A stretch of 64,000 nt of DNA. Source: Pacificimonas pallii (lineage in GTDB: Bacteria; Pseudomonadota; Alphaproteobacteria; Sphingomonadales; Sphingomonadaceae). A model generated the notes under the pieces. It made no database searches. It was not told the origin of the DNA and saw only the letters and a program-made list of their open reading frames with translations. Location: the NCBI RefSeq assembly GCF_019204005.1, contig NZ_JAGSPA010000001.1:930001-994000 (forward strand). The letters run 5' to 3'. Below, piece after piece: positions 53,634 through 63,113 of this stretch. Positions within the stretch are counted from its first letter, which is position 1; each line of letters starts with the position of its first letter. The position numbers and the translations under genes are program-made.

Positions 53634-55691
53634 ATGGAAACAGCACACCCGTTCTACACGCTGCGCCAGCAGGGGCTGGTGCGTGTCGGCGCCTGCACCC
53701 CCGCCGCGACGTCAGGCGATCCGGCGGAGAATGCCGCGGAGGCGATCCGGAATGCCGAGGACGCGCATGCCAAAGGCATCGACCTGCTGGTCTATCCGGA
53801 ACTGAACCTGACCAGCTATGCGATTGACGATCTGCATTTGCAGGACGGCTATCTGGGTGCGGTGGAACAGGGTTTGGCAGAGCTGGTCGCGGCGAGCGAG
53901 CATTTGCGGCCGGTTCTCTGCGTCGGCGCCGCGCTCGTCAGAAATGGCCGCCTGTATAATTGTGCGCTCGCTGTTCATCGCGGGCGCATATTGGGTGCGG
54001 TGCCGAAAAGCTTTCTGCCGAATTACCGGGAATATTACGAAAAGCGCTGGTTCGCGCTGGGCTCCGGTGTCACGGGGCTGGAGATGGAGCTGTGCGGGCA
54101 GACCGTGCCGTTCGGAACCGACCTGGTCTTCGCCGCGTCGGACTATGCCGATTTCACATTTCATATGGAAATCTGCGAGGATTACTGGTCGCCGGTGCAG
54201 CCCTCAACGGAAGGCGCGCTGGCAGGGGCGCTGATCCTGTGCAACCTCAGCGCGTCCGACATCACCATCGGCAAATCGCGAGAGCGCAAGATGCTGTGCG
54301 CGGCGTCCTCGTCGCGGAACATGGCGGCATATATTTATTCCGCATCCGGGCCGGGCGAATCGACGACGGACCTGGCGTGGGACGGGCAGGGTCTGATTTA
54401 CGAGCTGGGCGAGGAGCTGGCGGAATCGACGCGCTTCCAATGGAATGCCGAGACAGTCTACGCCGATGTCGATGCCGCGCGCCTGCGGCAGGAGCGCATG
54501 CGCACGGGGACGTTCAATGATGCGGCGCGGCATCTGGATCATCCCGAAACCCGCTTCCGCCGCATCGCCTTCGCCCACGGCGACCTGGGCGAAGACCGGG
54601 GTCTGGTCCGCGCCATTCGCCGCTATCCCTACGTGCCCAATGCACCCGAGCGGCTGGATGAAGACTGTTACGAAGCCTTCAATATCCAGGTCGAGGGGCT
54701 GGCGAAGCGGATCCGCGCGGCGCACGCGAAGTGCGTCACTATCGGCATTTCCGGCGGTATCGATTCCACACATGCACTGATCGTGGCGGCAAAGGCAATG
54801 GACCGGCTGGACCGTCCGCGCACCGATATTCGTGGCTACACCCTGCCGGGCTTTGCGACGGGCGAGGATACCAGGGGCAATGCCTGGGCGCTGATGAAGG
54901 CCATCGGCTGCACGGCAGAGGAAATCGATATTCGTCCCGCGGCGCGGCAGATGCTGGGCGATATGGGACACCCCTTTGCGGACGGTGAGCCCCAATATGA
55001 CGTGACGTTCGAAAATGTGCAGGCGGGCCTCAGAACGGATTACCTGTTCCGGCTGGCGGGGCAGCATGGCGGCTTTGTCATCGGCACGGGCGACATGTCG
55101 GAACTGGCGCTCGGCTGGTGCACCTATGGGGTCGGCGATCATATGAGCCATTACGGCGTGAATGGCGGCGTGCCGAAGACGCTGATCCAGTATCTGATCC
55201 GCTGGTCCGAACGGACGAACCAGTTCGACGCGGCAACCGATGAGGTTCTGGAGCGCATCCTGGCTACGGAAATCAGCCCGGAACTGGTCCCCGCGGACGC
55301 GGAAACCGGCGCGATGCAGTCGACAGAGGATCGAATCGGCCCCTACGCGCTGCACGATTTTTTCCTGTACTGGACGCTGCGCCACGGACTGGCGCCGTCG
55401 AAGATCGCATTTCTGGCATGGCATGCGTGGCATGACCGGAATGCGGGCATGTGGCCGATTGGCCATGCGGATGACAATCGCCCGGAATATGATCTGGCGA
55501 CGATCGAAAAATGGCTGCGCGTCTTCCTGCAGCGCTATTTCGGGTTCGCGCAGTTCAAGCGCAGCGCGCTCCCCAATGGTCCGAAAGTCTCAGGCGGCGG
55601 CGCGCTTAGTCCGCGCGGAGACTGGCGCGCGCCGTCAGATGGCACGCCAGCGGCATGGCTGGCCGAACTGGATGCGAACCTGCCGAGGTGA
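53634..55691 (+). CDS. nadE: Glutamine-dependent NAD(+) synthetase
   Basis: Last step of NAD synthesis; 685 residues, the long type with its own glutaminase. The N-terminal nitrilase domain has its Glu in YPELNLTSYAIDD, Lys in KSFLPNYREYYEK and nucleophile Cys in MEICEDYWSP. The C-terminal synthetase domain has the ATP loop GISGGIDSTHALIV and GTGDMSELALGWCTYG. ATG at 53634 has AAAGGGGG upstream. Similar in size and layout to the mycobacterial enzyme, with ammonia channelled between domains. Confidence 0.96.
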   Translation: METAHPFYTLRQQGLVRVGACTPAATSGDPAENAAEAIRNAEDAHAKGIDLLVYPELNLTSYAIDDLHLQDGYLGAVEQGLAELVAASEHLRPVLCVGAALVRNGRLYNCALAVHRGRILGAVPKSFLPNYREYYEKRWFALGSGVTGLEMELCGQTVPFGTDLVFAASDYADFTFHMEICEDYWSPVQPSTEGALAGALILCNLSASDITIGKSRERKMLCAASSSRNMAAYIYSASGPGESTTDLAWDGQGLIYELGEELAESTRFQWNAETVYADVDAARLRQERMRTGTFNDAARHLDHPETRFRRIAFAHGDLGEDRGLVRAIRRYPYVPNAPERLDEDCYEAFNIQVEGLAKRIRAAHAKCVTIGISGGIDSTHALIVAAKAMDRLDRPRTDIRGYTLPGFATGEDTRGNAWALMKAIGCTAEEIDIRPAARQMLGDMGHPFADGEPQYDVTFENVQAGLRTDYLFRLAGQHGGFVIGTGDMSELALGWCTYGVGDHMSHYGVNGGVPKTLIQYLIRWSERTNQFDAATDEVLERILATEISPELVPADAETGAMQSTEDRIGPYALHDFFLYWTLRHGLAPSKIAFLAWHAWHDRNAGMWPIGHADDNRPEYDLATIEKWLRVFLQRYFGFAQFKRSALPNGPKVSGGGALSPRGDWRAPSDGTPAAWLAELDANLPR

Positions 55692-55797
55692 ACGACAACT
55701 CCCTCCCCCGCAGGGGCGGCAGGGGATACGGCCTTGCCATTCGCCGCGCACCCCGCGAGGTAGCCAGCGAAGACTATCCGGGGAGGTTGCTTAGCTT

Positions 55798-57033
55798 ATG
55801 ACCAAGATGTGGTTCGCCATTCCGTTGTGGCAGCGCGTGATTGCGGCGCTGATCCTGGGGGTTATCACGGGTCTGGCCTGGGGACCGGAGGCGGAGTCGA
55901 TCAAGTGGATCGGCGATCTGTTCATCAAGGCCATCAAGATGCTGGTCGTGCCGCTGATCTTTTTTAGTCTGGTGGCGGGTGTCTGCGCGATTGGGGATCT
56001 GCGCAAATTGGGCGCGGTTGGCGGACGCTCCTTGCTGCTGTTCATGGGAACCGGCGCCATCAGTGTCGCGCTGGGCCTGCTGATCGGGACGGTGATGCGG
56101 CCCGGCGAGGGCCTGTCGATCCCGCTGCCGGAGACGTTCACGCCGTCGACGGAGAGCTTTGACCCGACAGACATGATCCTGCGTTTCGTGCCGGGAAATG
56201 TCATTCAGGTGATGGCCGAGGGTGACGTGCTGCCGCTGATCACCTTCGCGATCCTGTTCGGTATCGGCATATTGCTGGCAAAAGAAGCGGGCGCGCCCAT
56301 GGTGAAGGCGATGGATTCAGGTGCCATCGTCATGCAGAAAGTGACGCTGATCGTCATGGAACTGACACCCTTCGGTGTCTTCGCGCTGATCGCATGGGTC
56401 GCCGGTACGTTCGGGACCGACGCGCTGCTACCGCTCGCGAAGGTCGTGGGACTGAACTATTTTGGCTGCGGGATCATCATCCTGGTCGTTTATCCGCTGA
56501 TCATCAAGATGATGACGAAGCTGCCGATCCGGGATTTCTTTCGCGGGATTGTCGATGCGCAGGCGGTGTCCTTTTCAACGGCGAGCTCCAATGCGACCCT
56601 GCCCGTGACCATGCGCTGCGTGCAGCGGAATCTGGGCGTTTCGCGCTCGGTATCGAGTTTTGTGCTGTCGCTCGGCGCGACGATCAACATGAACGGCACG
56701 GCCATGTATATGGGCCTTGCGAGCCTGTTCGGCGCGCAGGTGTTCGGTATTGACCTGGATATGACCGACTATATCCTCATCGCCATCACCGGCACACTGG
56801 GCGCGGTCGGTGCGGCGGGCGTTCCCGGGTCCGGCCTGATCATGATGGGGTTGGTCTTTGGTGTGGCGGGCATTCCGCTGGAGACGATTGCCCTGGTCGC
56901 GGGCATCGACCGGATCATGGACATGATGCGCACCACGACGAACATCACGGGCGATGCGACCGTTGCTGTCGCGGTCGGCCATATGATGGGCGAGATCGAT
57001 GTCGAGGAATATGAGAGCGACGACGATATTTGA
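55798..57033 (+). CDS. Dicarboxylate/amino acid:cation symporter (DAACS family)
   Basis: A 411-residue secondary transporter of the GltP/DctA fold with eight transmembrane helices and two re-entrant loops. The serine-rich hairpin AVSFSTASSNATLPVTM, the ATINMNGTAMYMG segment (TM7 NMDGT-like motif) and GVPGSGLIMM plus DRIMDMMRTTTNITGDA at the C-terminus are diagnostic. It takes up C4-dicarboxylates or acidic amino acids with protons or sodium; which one is not decidable. The acidic C-terminus (EEYESDDDI) is cytoplasmic. Confidence 0.93.
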   Translation: MTKMWFAIPLWQRVIAALILGVITGLAWGPEAESIKWIGDLFIKAIKMLVVPLIFFSLVAGVCAIGDLRKLGAVGGRSLLLFMGTGAISVALGLLIGTVMRPGEGLSIPLPETFTPSTESFDPTDMILRFVPGNVIQVMAEGDVLPLITFAILFGIGILLAKEAGAPMVKAMDSGAIVMQKVTLIVMELTPFGVFALIAWVAGTFGTDALLPLAKVVGLNYFGCGIIILVVYPLIIKMMTKLPIRDFFRGIVDAQAVSFSTASSNATLPVTMRCVQRNLGVSRSVSSFVLSLGATINMNGTAMYMGLASLFGAQVFGIDLDMTDYILIAITGTLGAVGAAGVPGSGLIMMGLVFGVAGIPLETIALVAGIDRIMDMMRTTTNITGDATVAVAVGHMMGEIDVEEYESDDDI

Positions 57034-57062
57034 GCCCGGTTCTGCCAGAAACCAAATCCTGA

Positions 57063-57139
57063 TCATCCGAGGCGCGGTCGAGGGAAGCACGAACGATATT
57101 GCAAAACCTATGTGCGTCCCTCGACTGCGCCCGGGATGA
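57063..57139. repeat. Intergenic inverted repeat, copy 3 of 3
   Basis: Arms at 57063-57089 and 57113-57139 (27 bases, 4 mismatches) with a 23-base spacer, of the same family as 9096 and 39334. The sequence just after the right arm (TGAAGATC) also matches copy 2. Located between convergent genes. Confidence 0.85.
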
Positions 57140-57212
57140 TGAAGATCTGAAATTGCCGTTAGATACTGTCTGATCTTCGCGGTCAGCATCATACCGAACA
57201 GATTCCCCTCGA

Positions 57213-57653
57213 TCAGGCCGCCTTGATCATGTTCGCGATGTCTTCGGGCGGGAGGTTCGTCGCCTCCTTGTCGATCTCTCCGGCAAGCTTCTGCTCGACA
57301 GACACGTGGTAGCTCTTGCGAATCTCGCCAAGTGTCTTGGGCGGGGCGATCACGATAAGCTTTTCGAATTTGTTGGCATGCGCGCGCTTGTAAAGAATGT
57401 CCGCGGCGTCCGCGGCAAAGCGGTCCTCGGCGAGTTGATGAAAGTCGGTATCGTCATAGGCGTAGGTGCGGGCGCCCGTTGATTCGGACTGCCGTCCCGG
57501 CCGGTTCGCCGACAGCTCTCCATCGGAAGGATTGTCCTGCGTTTCCTTTCGTGCGACCTGAAGGTCCGGATATTCATGGTCGCCCTCATTGACAAGCAGC
57601 AGCAGTTTTTCGCCGTCGACGACGCAGATTTCGGTTTTATGTTCGAGTTGCAT
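57213..57653 (-). CDS. Host attachment family protein
   Basis: A 146-residue member of the Host_attach family (PF10116), cytosolic proteins related to eRF1-like domains; the name derives from an Agrobacterium attachment mutant and the molecular role is unclear. Seen: [20 protein letters not shown], an exposed polar stretch ([20 protein letters not shown]), [35 protein letters not shown], and [11 protein letters not shown] at the end. Divergent from serS with 86 bp between start codons. Confidence 0.87.
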   Translation of the reverse strand: MQLEHKTEICVVDGEKLLLLVNEGDHEYPDLQVARKETQDNPSDGELSANRPGRQSESTGARTYAYDDTDFHQLAEDRFAADAADILYKRAHANKFEKLIVIAPPKTLGEIRKSYHVSVEQKLAGEIDKEATNLPPEDIANMIKAA

Positions 57654-57739
57654 GGGGGCTCCTTGTTTGGGTTCGCGATATCAACGCACCGGTTGACGAG
57701 CGGTTGCGAAGCGTGCGCGACGGCGGCAGATGGGCGATC

Positions 57740-59038
57740 ATGCACGACATCAAGATCCTTCGCGACGACCCCACCGCCTTTGACGGGCAGCTTGCGCGGC
57801 GCGGACATGCGCCTGCCGCGCCTGCCATTGTGGCGGCGGACGCGCAGCTGCGCGCCGTCCAGACCGAATTGCAGGCTGCGCTTGCCCGGCGCAACGAAGC
57901 GTCGAAAGCCATTGGCAGGGCGATGGGCGAGGGCGACAAGAACGAAGCGGAGCGGCTGAAAGCCGAAGTCGCGGCCCTGAAGGAAACCATGCCCGCCCTG
58001 GAAGAGCGCGAGCGGACGCTGAAGGCCCAGGTGCATGGCGCCCTGGCGGCATTGCCCAATCATCCAGCGGACGATGTCCCGCCTGGCGACGATGAAGGCG
58101 ACAATGTCCTGGTGAAACGCTGGGGCGATGTGCCGTCATTCGATTTCGAGCCGAAAGAGCATGACGAGATTGGCGCGGCGCTTGGGCTCGATTTCGCGGC
58201 GGCGGCAGAGATTGCCGGTGCGCGCTTTGCCGTCATGCGCGGTCCGGTCGCAAGGCTGCACCGGGCCATCGGGCAGCTCATGCTGGACCTGCAGACGAAC
58301 CAGAATGGCTATACCGAGGTGAACCCGCCGGTGCTGGTGCGCGACGAAGCGATGTTCGGCACCGGGCAATTGCCGAAATTCGCGGAAGATTCCTTCCGCA
58401 CCGAAGATGGCCGCTGGCTGATATCGACATCCGAGATCAGCCTGACCAATCTGGTGCGAGAACAGATTGTCGGCGCGGACAGCCTGCCGATGCGGTTCGC
58501 CGCGCTGACCTTATGTTTCCGGTCCGAGGCCGGGGCGGCCGGGCGCGATACGAAGGGTATGATCCGCCAGCACCAGTTTGAGAAGGTGGAGCTGGTGTCG
58601 ATCATCGATCCGGGCGCGGATGGCGGCCATGACGCATCCGCCGCGGAGTTTGAGCGCAAGGTGCGCGCAGCGGAGACGGTGCTGGAAACACTGGGACTGC
58701 CGTACCGGCGGATGCAGCTGTGCGTGGGCGACATGAGCGCGGCGGCGCGCAGGACCGTCGATCTGGAGGTCTGGCTGCCCGGGCAGGACTGCTACCGCGA
58801 GATCAGCTCCGTTTCCGAATTCGGGGATTTCCAGGCGCGGCGCATGAATGCGCGGACGCGCGGCGCGGACGAGAAAAAGACGCGCTTCGTCCACACGCTG
58901 AACGGATCGGGGCTTGCCGTCGGGCGGACGCTGGTCGCCGTGCTGGAAAATTACCAGCGGGCGGACGGGTCCGTCGCGGTTCCGGACGCGCTGCGGCCCT
59001 ATATGGGCGGGACGGCGGAGCTGCTTCCGGCGAGCTAG
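57740..59038 (+). CDS. serS: Seryl-tRNA synthetase
   Basis: Class II aminoacyl-tRNA synthetase, 432 residues. The N-terminal helical arm (about residues 25-105) grips the tRNA long variable arm; motif 2 [20 protein letters not shown] and motif 3 [18 protein letters not shown] are intact, and TSEISLTNL binds serine. ATG at 57740 ([11 protein letters not shown]) matches relatives; an upstream ATG at 57704 is not needed. Starts a serS-surE-nlpD-like operon. Confidence 0.97.
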   Translation: MHDIKILRDDPTAFDGQLARRGHAPAAPAIVAADAQLRAVQTELQAALARRNEASKAIGRAMGEGDKNEAERLKAEVAALKETMPALEERERTLKAQVHGALAALPNHPADDVPPGDDEGDNVLVKRWGDVPSFDFEPKEHDEIGAALGLDFAAAAEIAGARFAVMRGPVARLHRAIGQLMLDLQTNQNGYTEVNPPVLVRDEAMFGTGQLPKFAEDSFRTEDGRWLISTSEISLTNLVREQIVGADSLPMRFAALTLCFRSEAGAAGRDTKGMIRQHQFEKVELVSIIDPGADGGHDASAAEFERKVRAAETVLETLGLPYRRMQLCVGDMSAAARRTVDLEVWLPGQDCYREISSVSEFGDFQARRMNARTRGADEKKTRFVHTLNGSGLAVGRTLVAVLENYQRADGSVAVPDALRPYMGGTAELLPAS

Positions 59039-59052
59039 AGAGGCTTTTGAAT

Positions 59053-59820
59053 ATGCGCATCCTGCTGACGAATGATGATGGCTATCACGCCCCCGGCCTG
59101 AAAGTGCTGGAGGATATCGCGGCGGAGCTGTCGGACGATGTCTGGGTGGTCGCGCCTGCGGAGGAGCAGTCGGGCGCGGGCCATTCGCTGACGCTGACCG
59201 TTCCGGTGCGCCTTCGCCGGCATGGCGAAAAGCGCTTTTCCGTTCTCGGGACGCCGACGGACAGCGTGATGATGGCGCTGGGCCATGTCATGAAGGACAA
59301 TCCGCCCGACATCGTGCTGTCGGGCGTCAATCGCGGTGCGAATCTTGCGGAAGACGTCACCTATTCCGGCACGGTGAGTGCGGCGATGGAGGGTACGCTA
59401 TACGGGATCCGGTCCATCGCGCTGAGTCAGGCGATGACGCAGCTGCGCAGCCAAAGCGTGTTCCGGACGGCGGCGGCATGGGGTGCGAGGGTGCTGCGTC
59501 CGCTGATAGAGATGGAGTGGGAGCCGGGTACCCTGCTCAACGTCAACTTCCCGCCCGTGGAGCCGGATGATGTGCAGGGCGTGAAGGTCTGCGAGCAGGG
59601 CTTTCGCGATTACGGCGAAACCGCCATCGAGCAGCGCCAGGATACGCGGGGGGTGGATTATTTCTGGTTCGGCCTGGGCCGCGAATCGCCGCAGCCGGGG
59701 CATGAGACCGACCTGACGGCGATGCGCAGGGGCGAGATTTCGGTGACGCCGCTGCATCTCGACATGACGCATTACGACACGATGTATCGCCTGCGCGACG
59801 CGCTGAGCGACATATCGTAA
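59053..59820 (+). CDS. surE: 5'/3'-nucleotidase SurE
   Basis: Survival protein E, a metal-dependent nucleotidase of 255 residues. MRILLTNDDGYHAPGL carries the DD metal motif; the serine in EEQSGAGHSLTL, VLSGVNRGANLAEDVTYSGT and the asparagine of LNVNFPP complete the site. It follows serS by 14 bases. The pcm gene often found between surE and nlpD in other proteobacteria is absent. Confidence 0.96.
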   Translation: MRILLTNDDGYHAPGLKVLEDIAAELSDDVWVVAPAEEQSGAGHSLTLTVPVRLRRHGEKRFSVLGTPTDSVMMALGHVMKDNPPDIVLSGVNRGANLAEDVTYSGTVSAAMEGTLYGIRSIALSQAMTQLRSQSVFRTAAAWGARVLRPLIEMEWEPGTLLNVNFPPVEPDDVQGVKVCEQGFRDYGETAIEQRQDTRGVDYFWFGLGRESPQPGHETDLTAMRRGEISVTPLHLDMTHYDTMYRLRDALSDIS

Positions 59821-59874
59821 ATCGAACGCGCGGGCGCTTGCGGCGCGGTGGCGGCATCGCCTAGTTTGACTGCG

Positions 59875-60903
59875 ATGCGCCGCGTTCTCTTCCTTGCCCT
59901 GCTTGGCCTGAGCGCCTGCGCGATCCCGCGAAGCCAGGCGCCGTTCGAGGCGGGGCCCGCGGCCGCGCCTGCCGAAATCGTACCCGAGCCGCCCCGCGCG
60001 CGCGAACGCTGGCAACCGGGACAGGTGATCGCCGATGCCGTCAGGGTTGAGACACAGACCTATATCGTCCAGGCCGGCGATGCGCTGTCGCTGATTGCGG
60101 AGCGCACCGGGAGCGCGGTCCGCACCATCGCCCGCGCGAACCGTCTGCAACCGCCCTACAAGATATACCCCGGCCAGCGTCTGGAGATTCCAGGCGGGCG
60201 CTATCACCGGGTCAGGCGCGGCGACACGGGCATTGCGATCGCATTGGCCTACAAGACGGACTGGGATGAGATCGTGCAGGCGAACGCGCTTGATGCGCCC
60301 TTTCTGCTGCGGATCGGCCAGCGTCTGTTCCTGCCGGATGCGGCGTCCCCCCAGCGGGCCGAAACCATGGATGCGCCCGCTGATACGCCTGAACCGGCCC
60401 CGAGCGAGCTGGCCGCGTTCAATGTCGACATTGACGACATCATTACGGGCGGTGAACCGGCCATTGCCGAGGAAGACGCCCCGGCGGAACGCGCAAGTGC
60501 CCTGCCGGAACCGGCACCGTTCGACGGCCGCTTCACATGGCCGGTGGAAGGCCGGCTATTGTCGAGTTTCGGCGCCAAGGCGGGCGGGCTTTACAATGAC
60601 GGCATCAATATCGCCGCCGACAAAGGCGCGCCCGTGCGCGCGGCGGCAACCGGGACGGTCATCTATGCCGGAAACGGCGTGGAGGGCTGGGGCAACCTCG
60701 TCCTGTTGAAGCATGACGAGGACTGGGTATCCGCTTATGCGCATAATGACGCCTTTTACGTCCAGCGCGGCGACCGGGTCGGGCGCGGCGAGGTCATTGC
60801 GGAGGTCGGGCAAACCGGCAGCGTCACGCGCCCGCAACTGCATTTCGAACTTCGGCAGGGGCGCAAGGCGGTCGATCCGCGCGCGCACCTGCCGACGGGA
60901 TGA
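59875..60903 (+). CDS. NlpD/EnvC-like lipoprotein with two LysM domains and degenerate M23 domain
   Basis: A 342-residue outer-membrane lipoprotein (lipobox LLGLSAC). Two LysM repeats follow at about 60-105 (YIVQAGDALSLIAERTG) and 108-155 (HRVRRGDTGIAIAL), then a linker rich in A, P and E, and a C-terminal LytM/M23 domain (about 225-340). In the M23 domain the first zinc ligands are replaced: the segment reads YNDGINIAADKGAPV where active enzymes have HxGxD. As in NlpD, it should bind peptidoglycan and activate an amidase rather than cut the wall. ATG at 59875 starts the signal sequence. Confidence 0.9.
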   Translation: MRRVLFLALLGLSACAIPRSQAPFEAGPAAAPAEIVPEPPRARERWQPGQVIADAVRVETQTYIVQAGDALSLIAERTGSAVRTIARANRLQPPYKIYPGQRLEIPGGRYHRVRRGDTGIAIALAYKTDWDEIVQANALDAPFLLRIGQRLFLPDAASPQRAETMDAPADTPEPAPSELAAFNVDIDDIITGGEPAIAEEDAPAERASALPEPAPFDGRFTWPVEGRLLSSFGAKAGGLYNDGINIAADKGAPVRAAATGTVIYAGNGVEGWGNLVLLKHDEDWVSAYAHNDAFYVQRGDRVGRGEVIAEVGQTGSVTRPQLHFELRQGRKAVDPRAHLPTG

Positions 60904-60906
60904 TCG

Positions 60907-61059
60907 GTGCCGAAGGGAATCCGGAAGGCGGACCTGCCGCAGAAAACCTGCCCCGTCTGCCACCGGCCCTTTAGCTGGCGGAAGAAATGGGCGCGCGACT
61001 GGGATCAGGTGATATACTGCGGTGAGAAATGCCGCCGCACGGGTAAGGGAGACAGATAA
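60907..61059 (+). CDS. DUF2256 zinc-ribbon-like small protein
   Basis: A 50-residue protein, (M)PKGIRKADLPQKTCPVCHRP and then FSWRKKWARDWDQVIYCGEK, CRRTGKGDR, which is the DUF2256 family. Four cysteines in CPVC and CGEKC suggest a zinc ribbon. It starts with GTG at 60907, 3 bases after the nlpD-like stop codon, and its TAA stop overlaps the next ATG (TAATG). Often found beside cryptochrome/photolyase genes in other bacteria, but none is here. Confidence 0.88.
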   Translation: MPKGIRKADLPQKTCPVCHRPFSWRKKWARDWDQVIYCGEKCRRTGKGDR

Positions 61060-61838
61060 TGGCCACGCAGCCAAAACCGCCGCAAGACGTTCGCTCACAG
61101 GTATCGGAAGAAGAGTGGGCGATCCGGGTCGACCTGGCCGCCGCGTACCGTCTGGTCGCCCTGCATGGCTGGGATGACCTGATCTTCACGCATTTGAGTG
61201 CGCGCATCCCCGGGCCGGAGCATCACTTCCTGATCAACCCGTACAATCTGATGTTTGAGGAGATCACGGCGTCATCCCTCGTCAAGATTGACGTCGACGG
61301 CAACCCTGTCATGGAAACGCCGTATCTGACCAATCCGGCGGGCTTCACGATTCATTCCGCGATCCATATGGCGCGCGACGACGCGCACGCCGTGCTGCAC
61401 CTGCATACGCCGCACGGTCAGGCTGTCAGCGCGATGTCGGAAGGCCTGCTGCCGCATACGCAGACGGCGATGATCGCGAAGCACAATGTGGCCTATCACG
61501 AATATGAGGGCATCGCGACGGACCTGGAGGAGCGTGAGCGCCTTGTGAATGATATTGGCGACAAGCACGCGATGATCCTCAGAAATCATGGTACGCTGAC
61601 CGTTGGCGAGACGGTGGCGGACGCATTTTTGCGCATGTATTTCCTGGAGCGCGCGTGCGAGGCGCAGGTCTACATGCTGTCCGCTGGCCGGGAAAATCTG
61701 AACAATCCTCCGCAGGGCACGGAAGACAAGGTTGCCGCGCAGACCGCGCCTGACAATATGAAGATGGTCAGCCAGATGCTGGCATGGCCGGCGCTGCTGA
61801 GGAAGCTTGACCGGCGGGACCCGGGCTTCCGCGATTAA
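61059..61838 (+). CDS. Class II aldolase/adducin family protein
   Basis: A 259-residue protein of the class II aldolase/adducin fold. The zinc ligands appear as HLHTPHG (two His) and RNHGTLTVGET (third His); FTHLSARIPGPEHHFLINPYN binds the phosphate or carboxylate in relatives. Active enzymes of this fold cleave sugar phosphates; this adducin-like branch has no known substrate. Overlaps the DUF2256 gene by one base. Confidence 0.9.
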   Translation: MATQPKPPQDVRSQVSEEEWAIRVDLAAAYRLVALHGWDDLIFTHLSARIPGPEHHFLINPYNLMFEEITASSLVKIDVDGNPVMETPYLTNPAGFTIHSAIHMARDDAHAVLHLHTPHGQAVSAMSEGLLPHTQTAMIAKHNVAYHEYEGIATDLEERERLVNDIGDKHAMILRNHGTLTVGETVADAFLRMYFLERACEAQVYMLSAGRENLNNPPQGTEDKVAAQTAPDNMKMVSQMLAWPALLRKLDRRDPGFRD

Positions 61839-61941
61839 CATGCTCTGACGGATATCGCCGCCATTCCGGCGCCGGGGCCGGAGGAGCCTGTCGCTGGGGA
61901 GCGTGCGGTTTGCGGATGCCGCACCTGCGCACTTGGGGGTG

Positions 61942-63036
61942 TCAGGCGGCCATGTCGCCGTAGCGGCTCGTGCTGGCGGCGGTCTTCTTGCCATTCGGGC
62001 GGAGGTCGGACGTGTCGTCTTCCTCCTCAAGCTGGGTTTCCAGGCAGATGCGGTTGCGCCCGGTCTTTTTGGCAAGGTAAAGCGCTGCATCGGCGCGTTC
62101 GATCAGATCCTCAGGGGTTTCTTCCGCGCGGAACTGGGCGACGCCGAGCGATATGGTGATCTGTCCGATATCCTTGCCGGTGCCCTTCGCCCGCAAATCC
62201 CGGGTCGCGATGAACTCGCGGATTTTTTCGCAGTGATTGGCGGCGGCGACCAGGTCATGGTCAGGCATGGCAATGACGAATTCCTCCCCGCCATAGCGGG
62301 CGGGATAGCCGACACCGTGGCAGAGTTTCATCAGGCTCTTGCCGACAAGGCGCAGGACTTCATCGCCCATGCGGTGCCCCCAATTGTCGTTGAACGCCTT
62401 GAAATGGTCGATATCGCAGAACGCCATGGTAAGCGGCTTGCGCTCGTTGACGGCGAGTTTGGACTGCGCCGTCAGATAGGCGTTGAAGGCTTTGCGGTTA
62501 TTGAGTCCGGTGAGCGCATCCGTGCGGCTTTCGGATTTCGCGACGTGCAGGTCCTTCTTGAGCATGCTGATCTGGCCCGTCGAATCGGCAAGCTGCTTTT
62601 CAAGAGCGCCGGTCTTTTCGATCATCGCGCTCGTCGCATTGATCATCTCGGCGAGCAGTTCGGCCTTCTTGTCCGGTCCTCCGGCGCCGTTCATACCGTC
62701 GCGGCCCGCACTCAACGCGCGGCCATAATCTTTCGCGCCCTCCTCGGCGCCCTCGACATAACGCCCCATTTGTTTCAGCTGCGCCTGCGTCTTGGCGAGC
62801 AGTTCGTGAATGTCGGGGTCGACCACCGCACCATAAATCTCGCGGCGAATATTCTCCATCGCGCGCGCGGAAACGCGGCCCATGGTCCGCATGACAGCGT
62901 CGACGGCCTCGGTGAGCGCGGGATCCGCGCGCGTGGCATATGCCCACCAGAACTCATAGGCCGCAGGCGTCGGTTCTATGCCGCCCGCGTCCATATAGGT
63001 CTTTATCCGGTCGAGAAGATGTACCTGTCTCACCAT
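61942..63036 (-). CDS. GGDEF diguanylate cyclase
   Basis: A 364-residue cytoplasmic protein: an N-terminal all-helical region (about 1-165; coiled coil around KAELLAEMINATSAMIEKTG) and a GGDEF domain (about 170-335) with RTDALTGLNNRKAFNAYL, FCDIDHFKAFNDNWGH and the active-site YGGEEF. The residues before it (HGVGYPARYGGEEF) lack the RxxD inhibitory site, so feedback by c-di-GMP is not expected. The N-terminal region has no recognised sensor. Divergent genes are not present; it is flanked by a helicase on the same strand. Confidence 0.92.
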   Translation of the reverse strand: MVRQVHLLDRIKTYMDAGGIEPTPAAYEFWWAYATRADPALTEAVDAVMRTMGRVSARAMENIRREIYGAVVDPDIHELLAKTQAQLKQMGRYVEGAEEGAKDYGRALSAGRDGMNGAGGPDKKAELLAEMINATSAMIEKTGALEKQLADSTGQISMLKKDLHVAKSESRTDALTGLNNRKAFNAYLTAQSKLAVNERKPLTMAFCDIDHFKAFNDNWGHRMGDEVLRLVGKSLMKLCHGVGYPARYGGEEFVIAMPDHDLVAAANHCEKIREFIATRDLRAKGTGKDIGQITISLGVAQFRAEETPEDLIERADAALYLAKKTGRNRICLETQLEEEDDTSDLRPNGKKTAASTSRYGDMAA

Positions 63037-63113
63037 GATCCCGCACTGTTTCCGTGCAGGATATCTAGGCGGGATCCGGTTAACGGCGTGTCTAGAAGAG
63101 GGTCACTTTTTTG

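Noticed and set aside
57213..57653. Host attachment protein as a virulence factor
   Set aside because: The name comes from one early mutant study; the family is widespread in free-living bacteria and cytosolic, so no pathogenic role is claimed.
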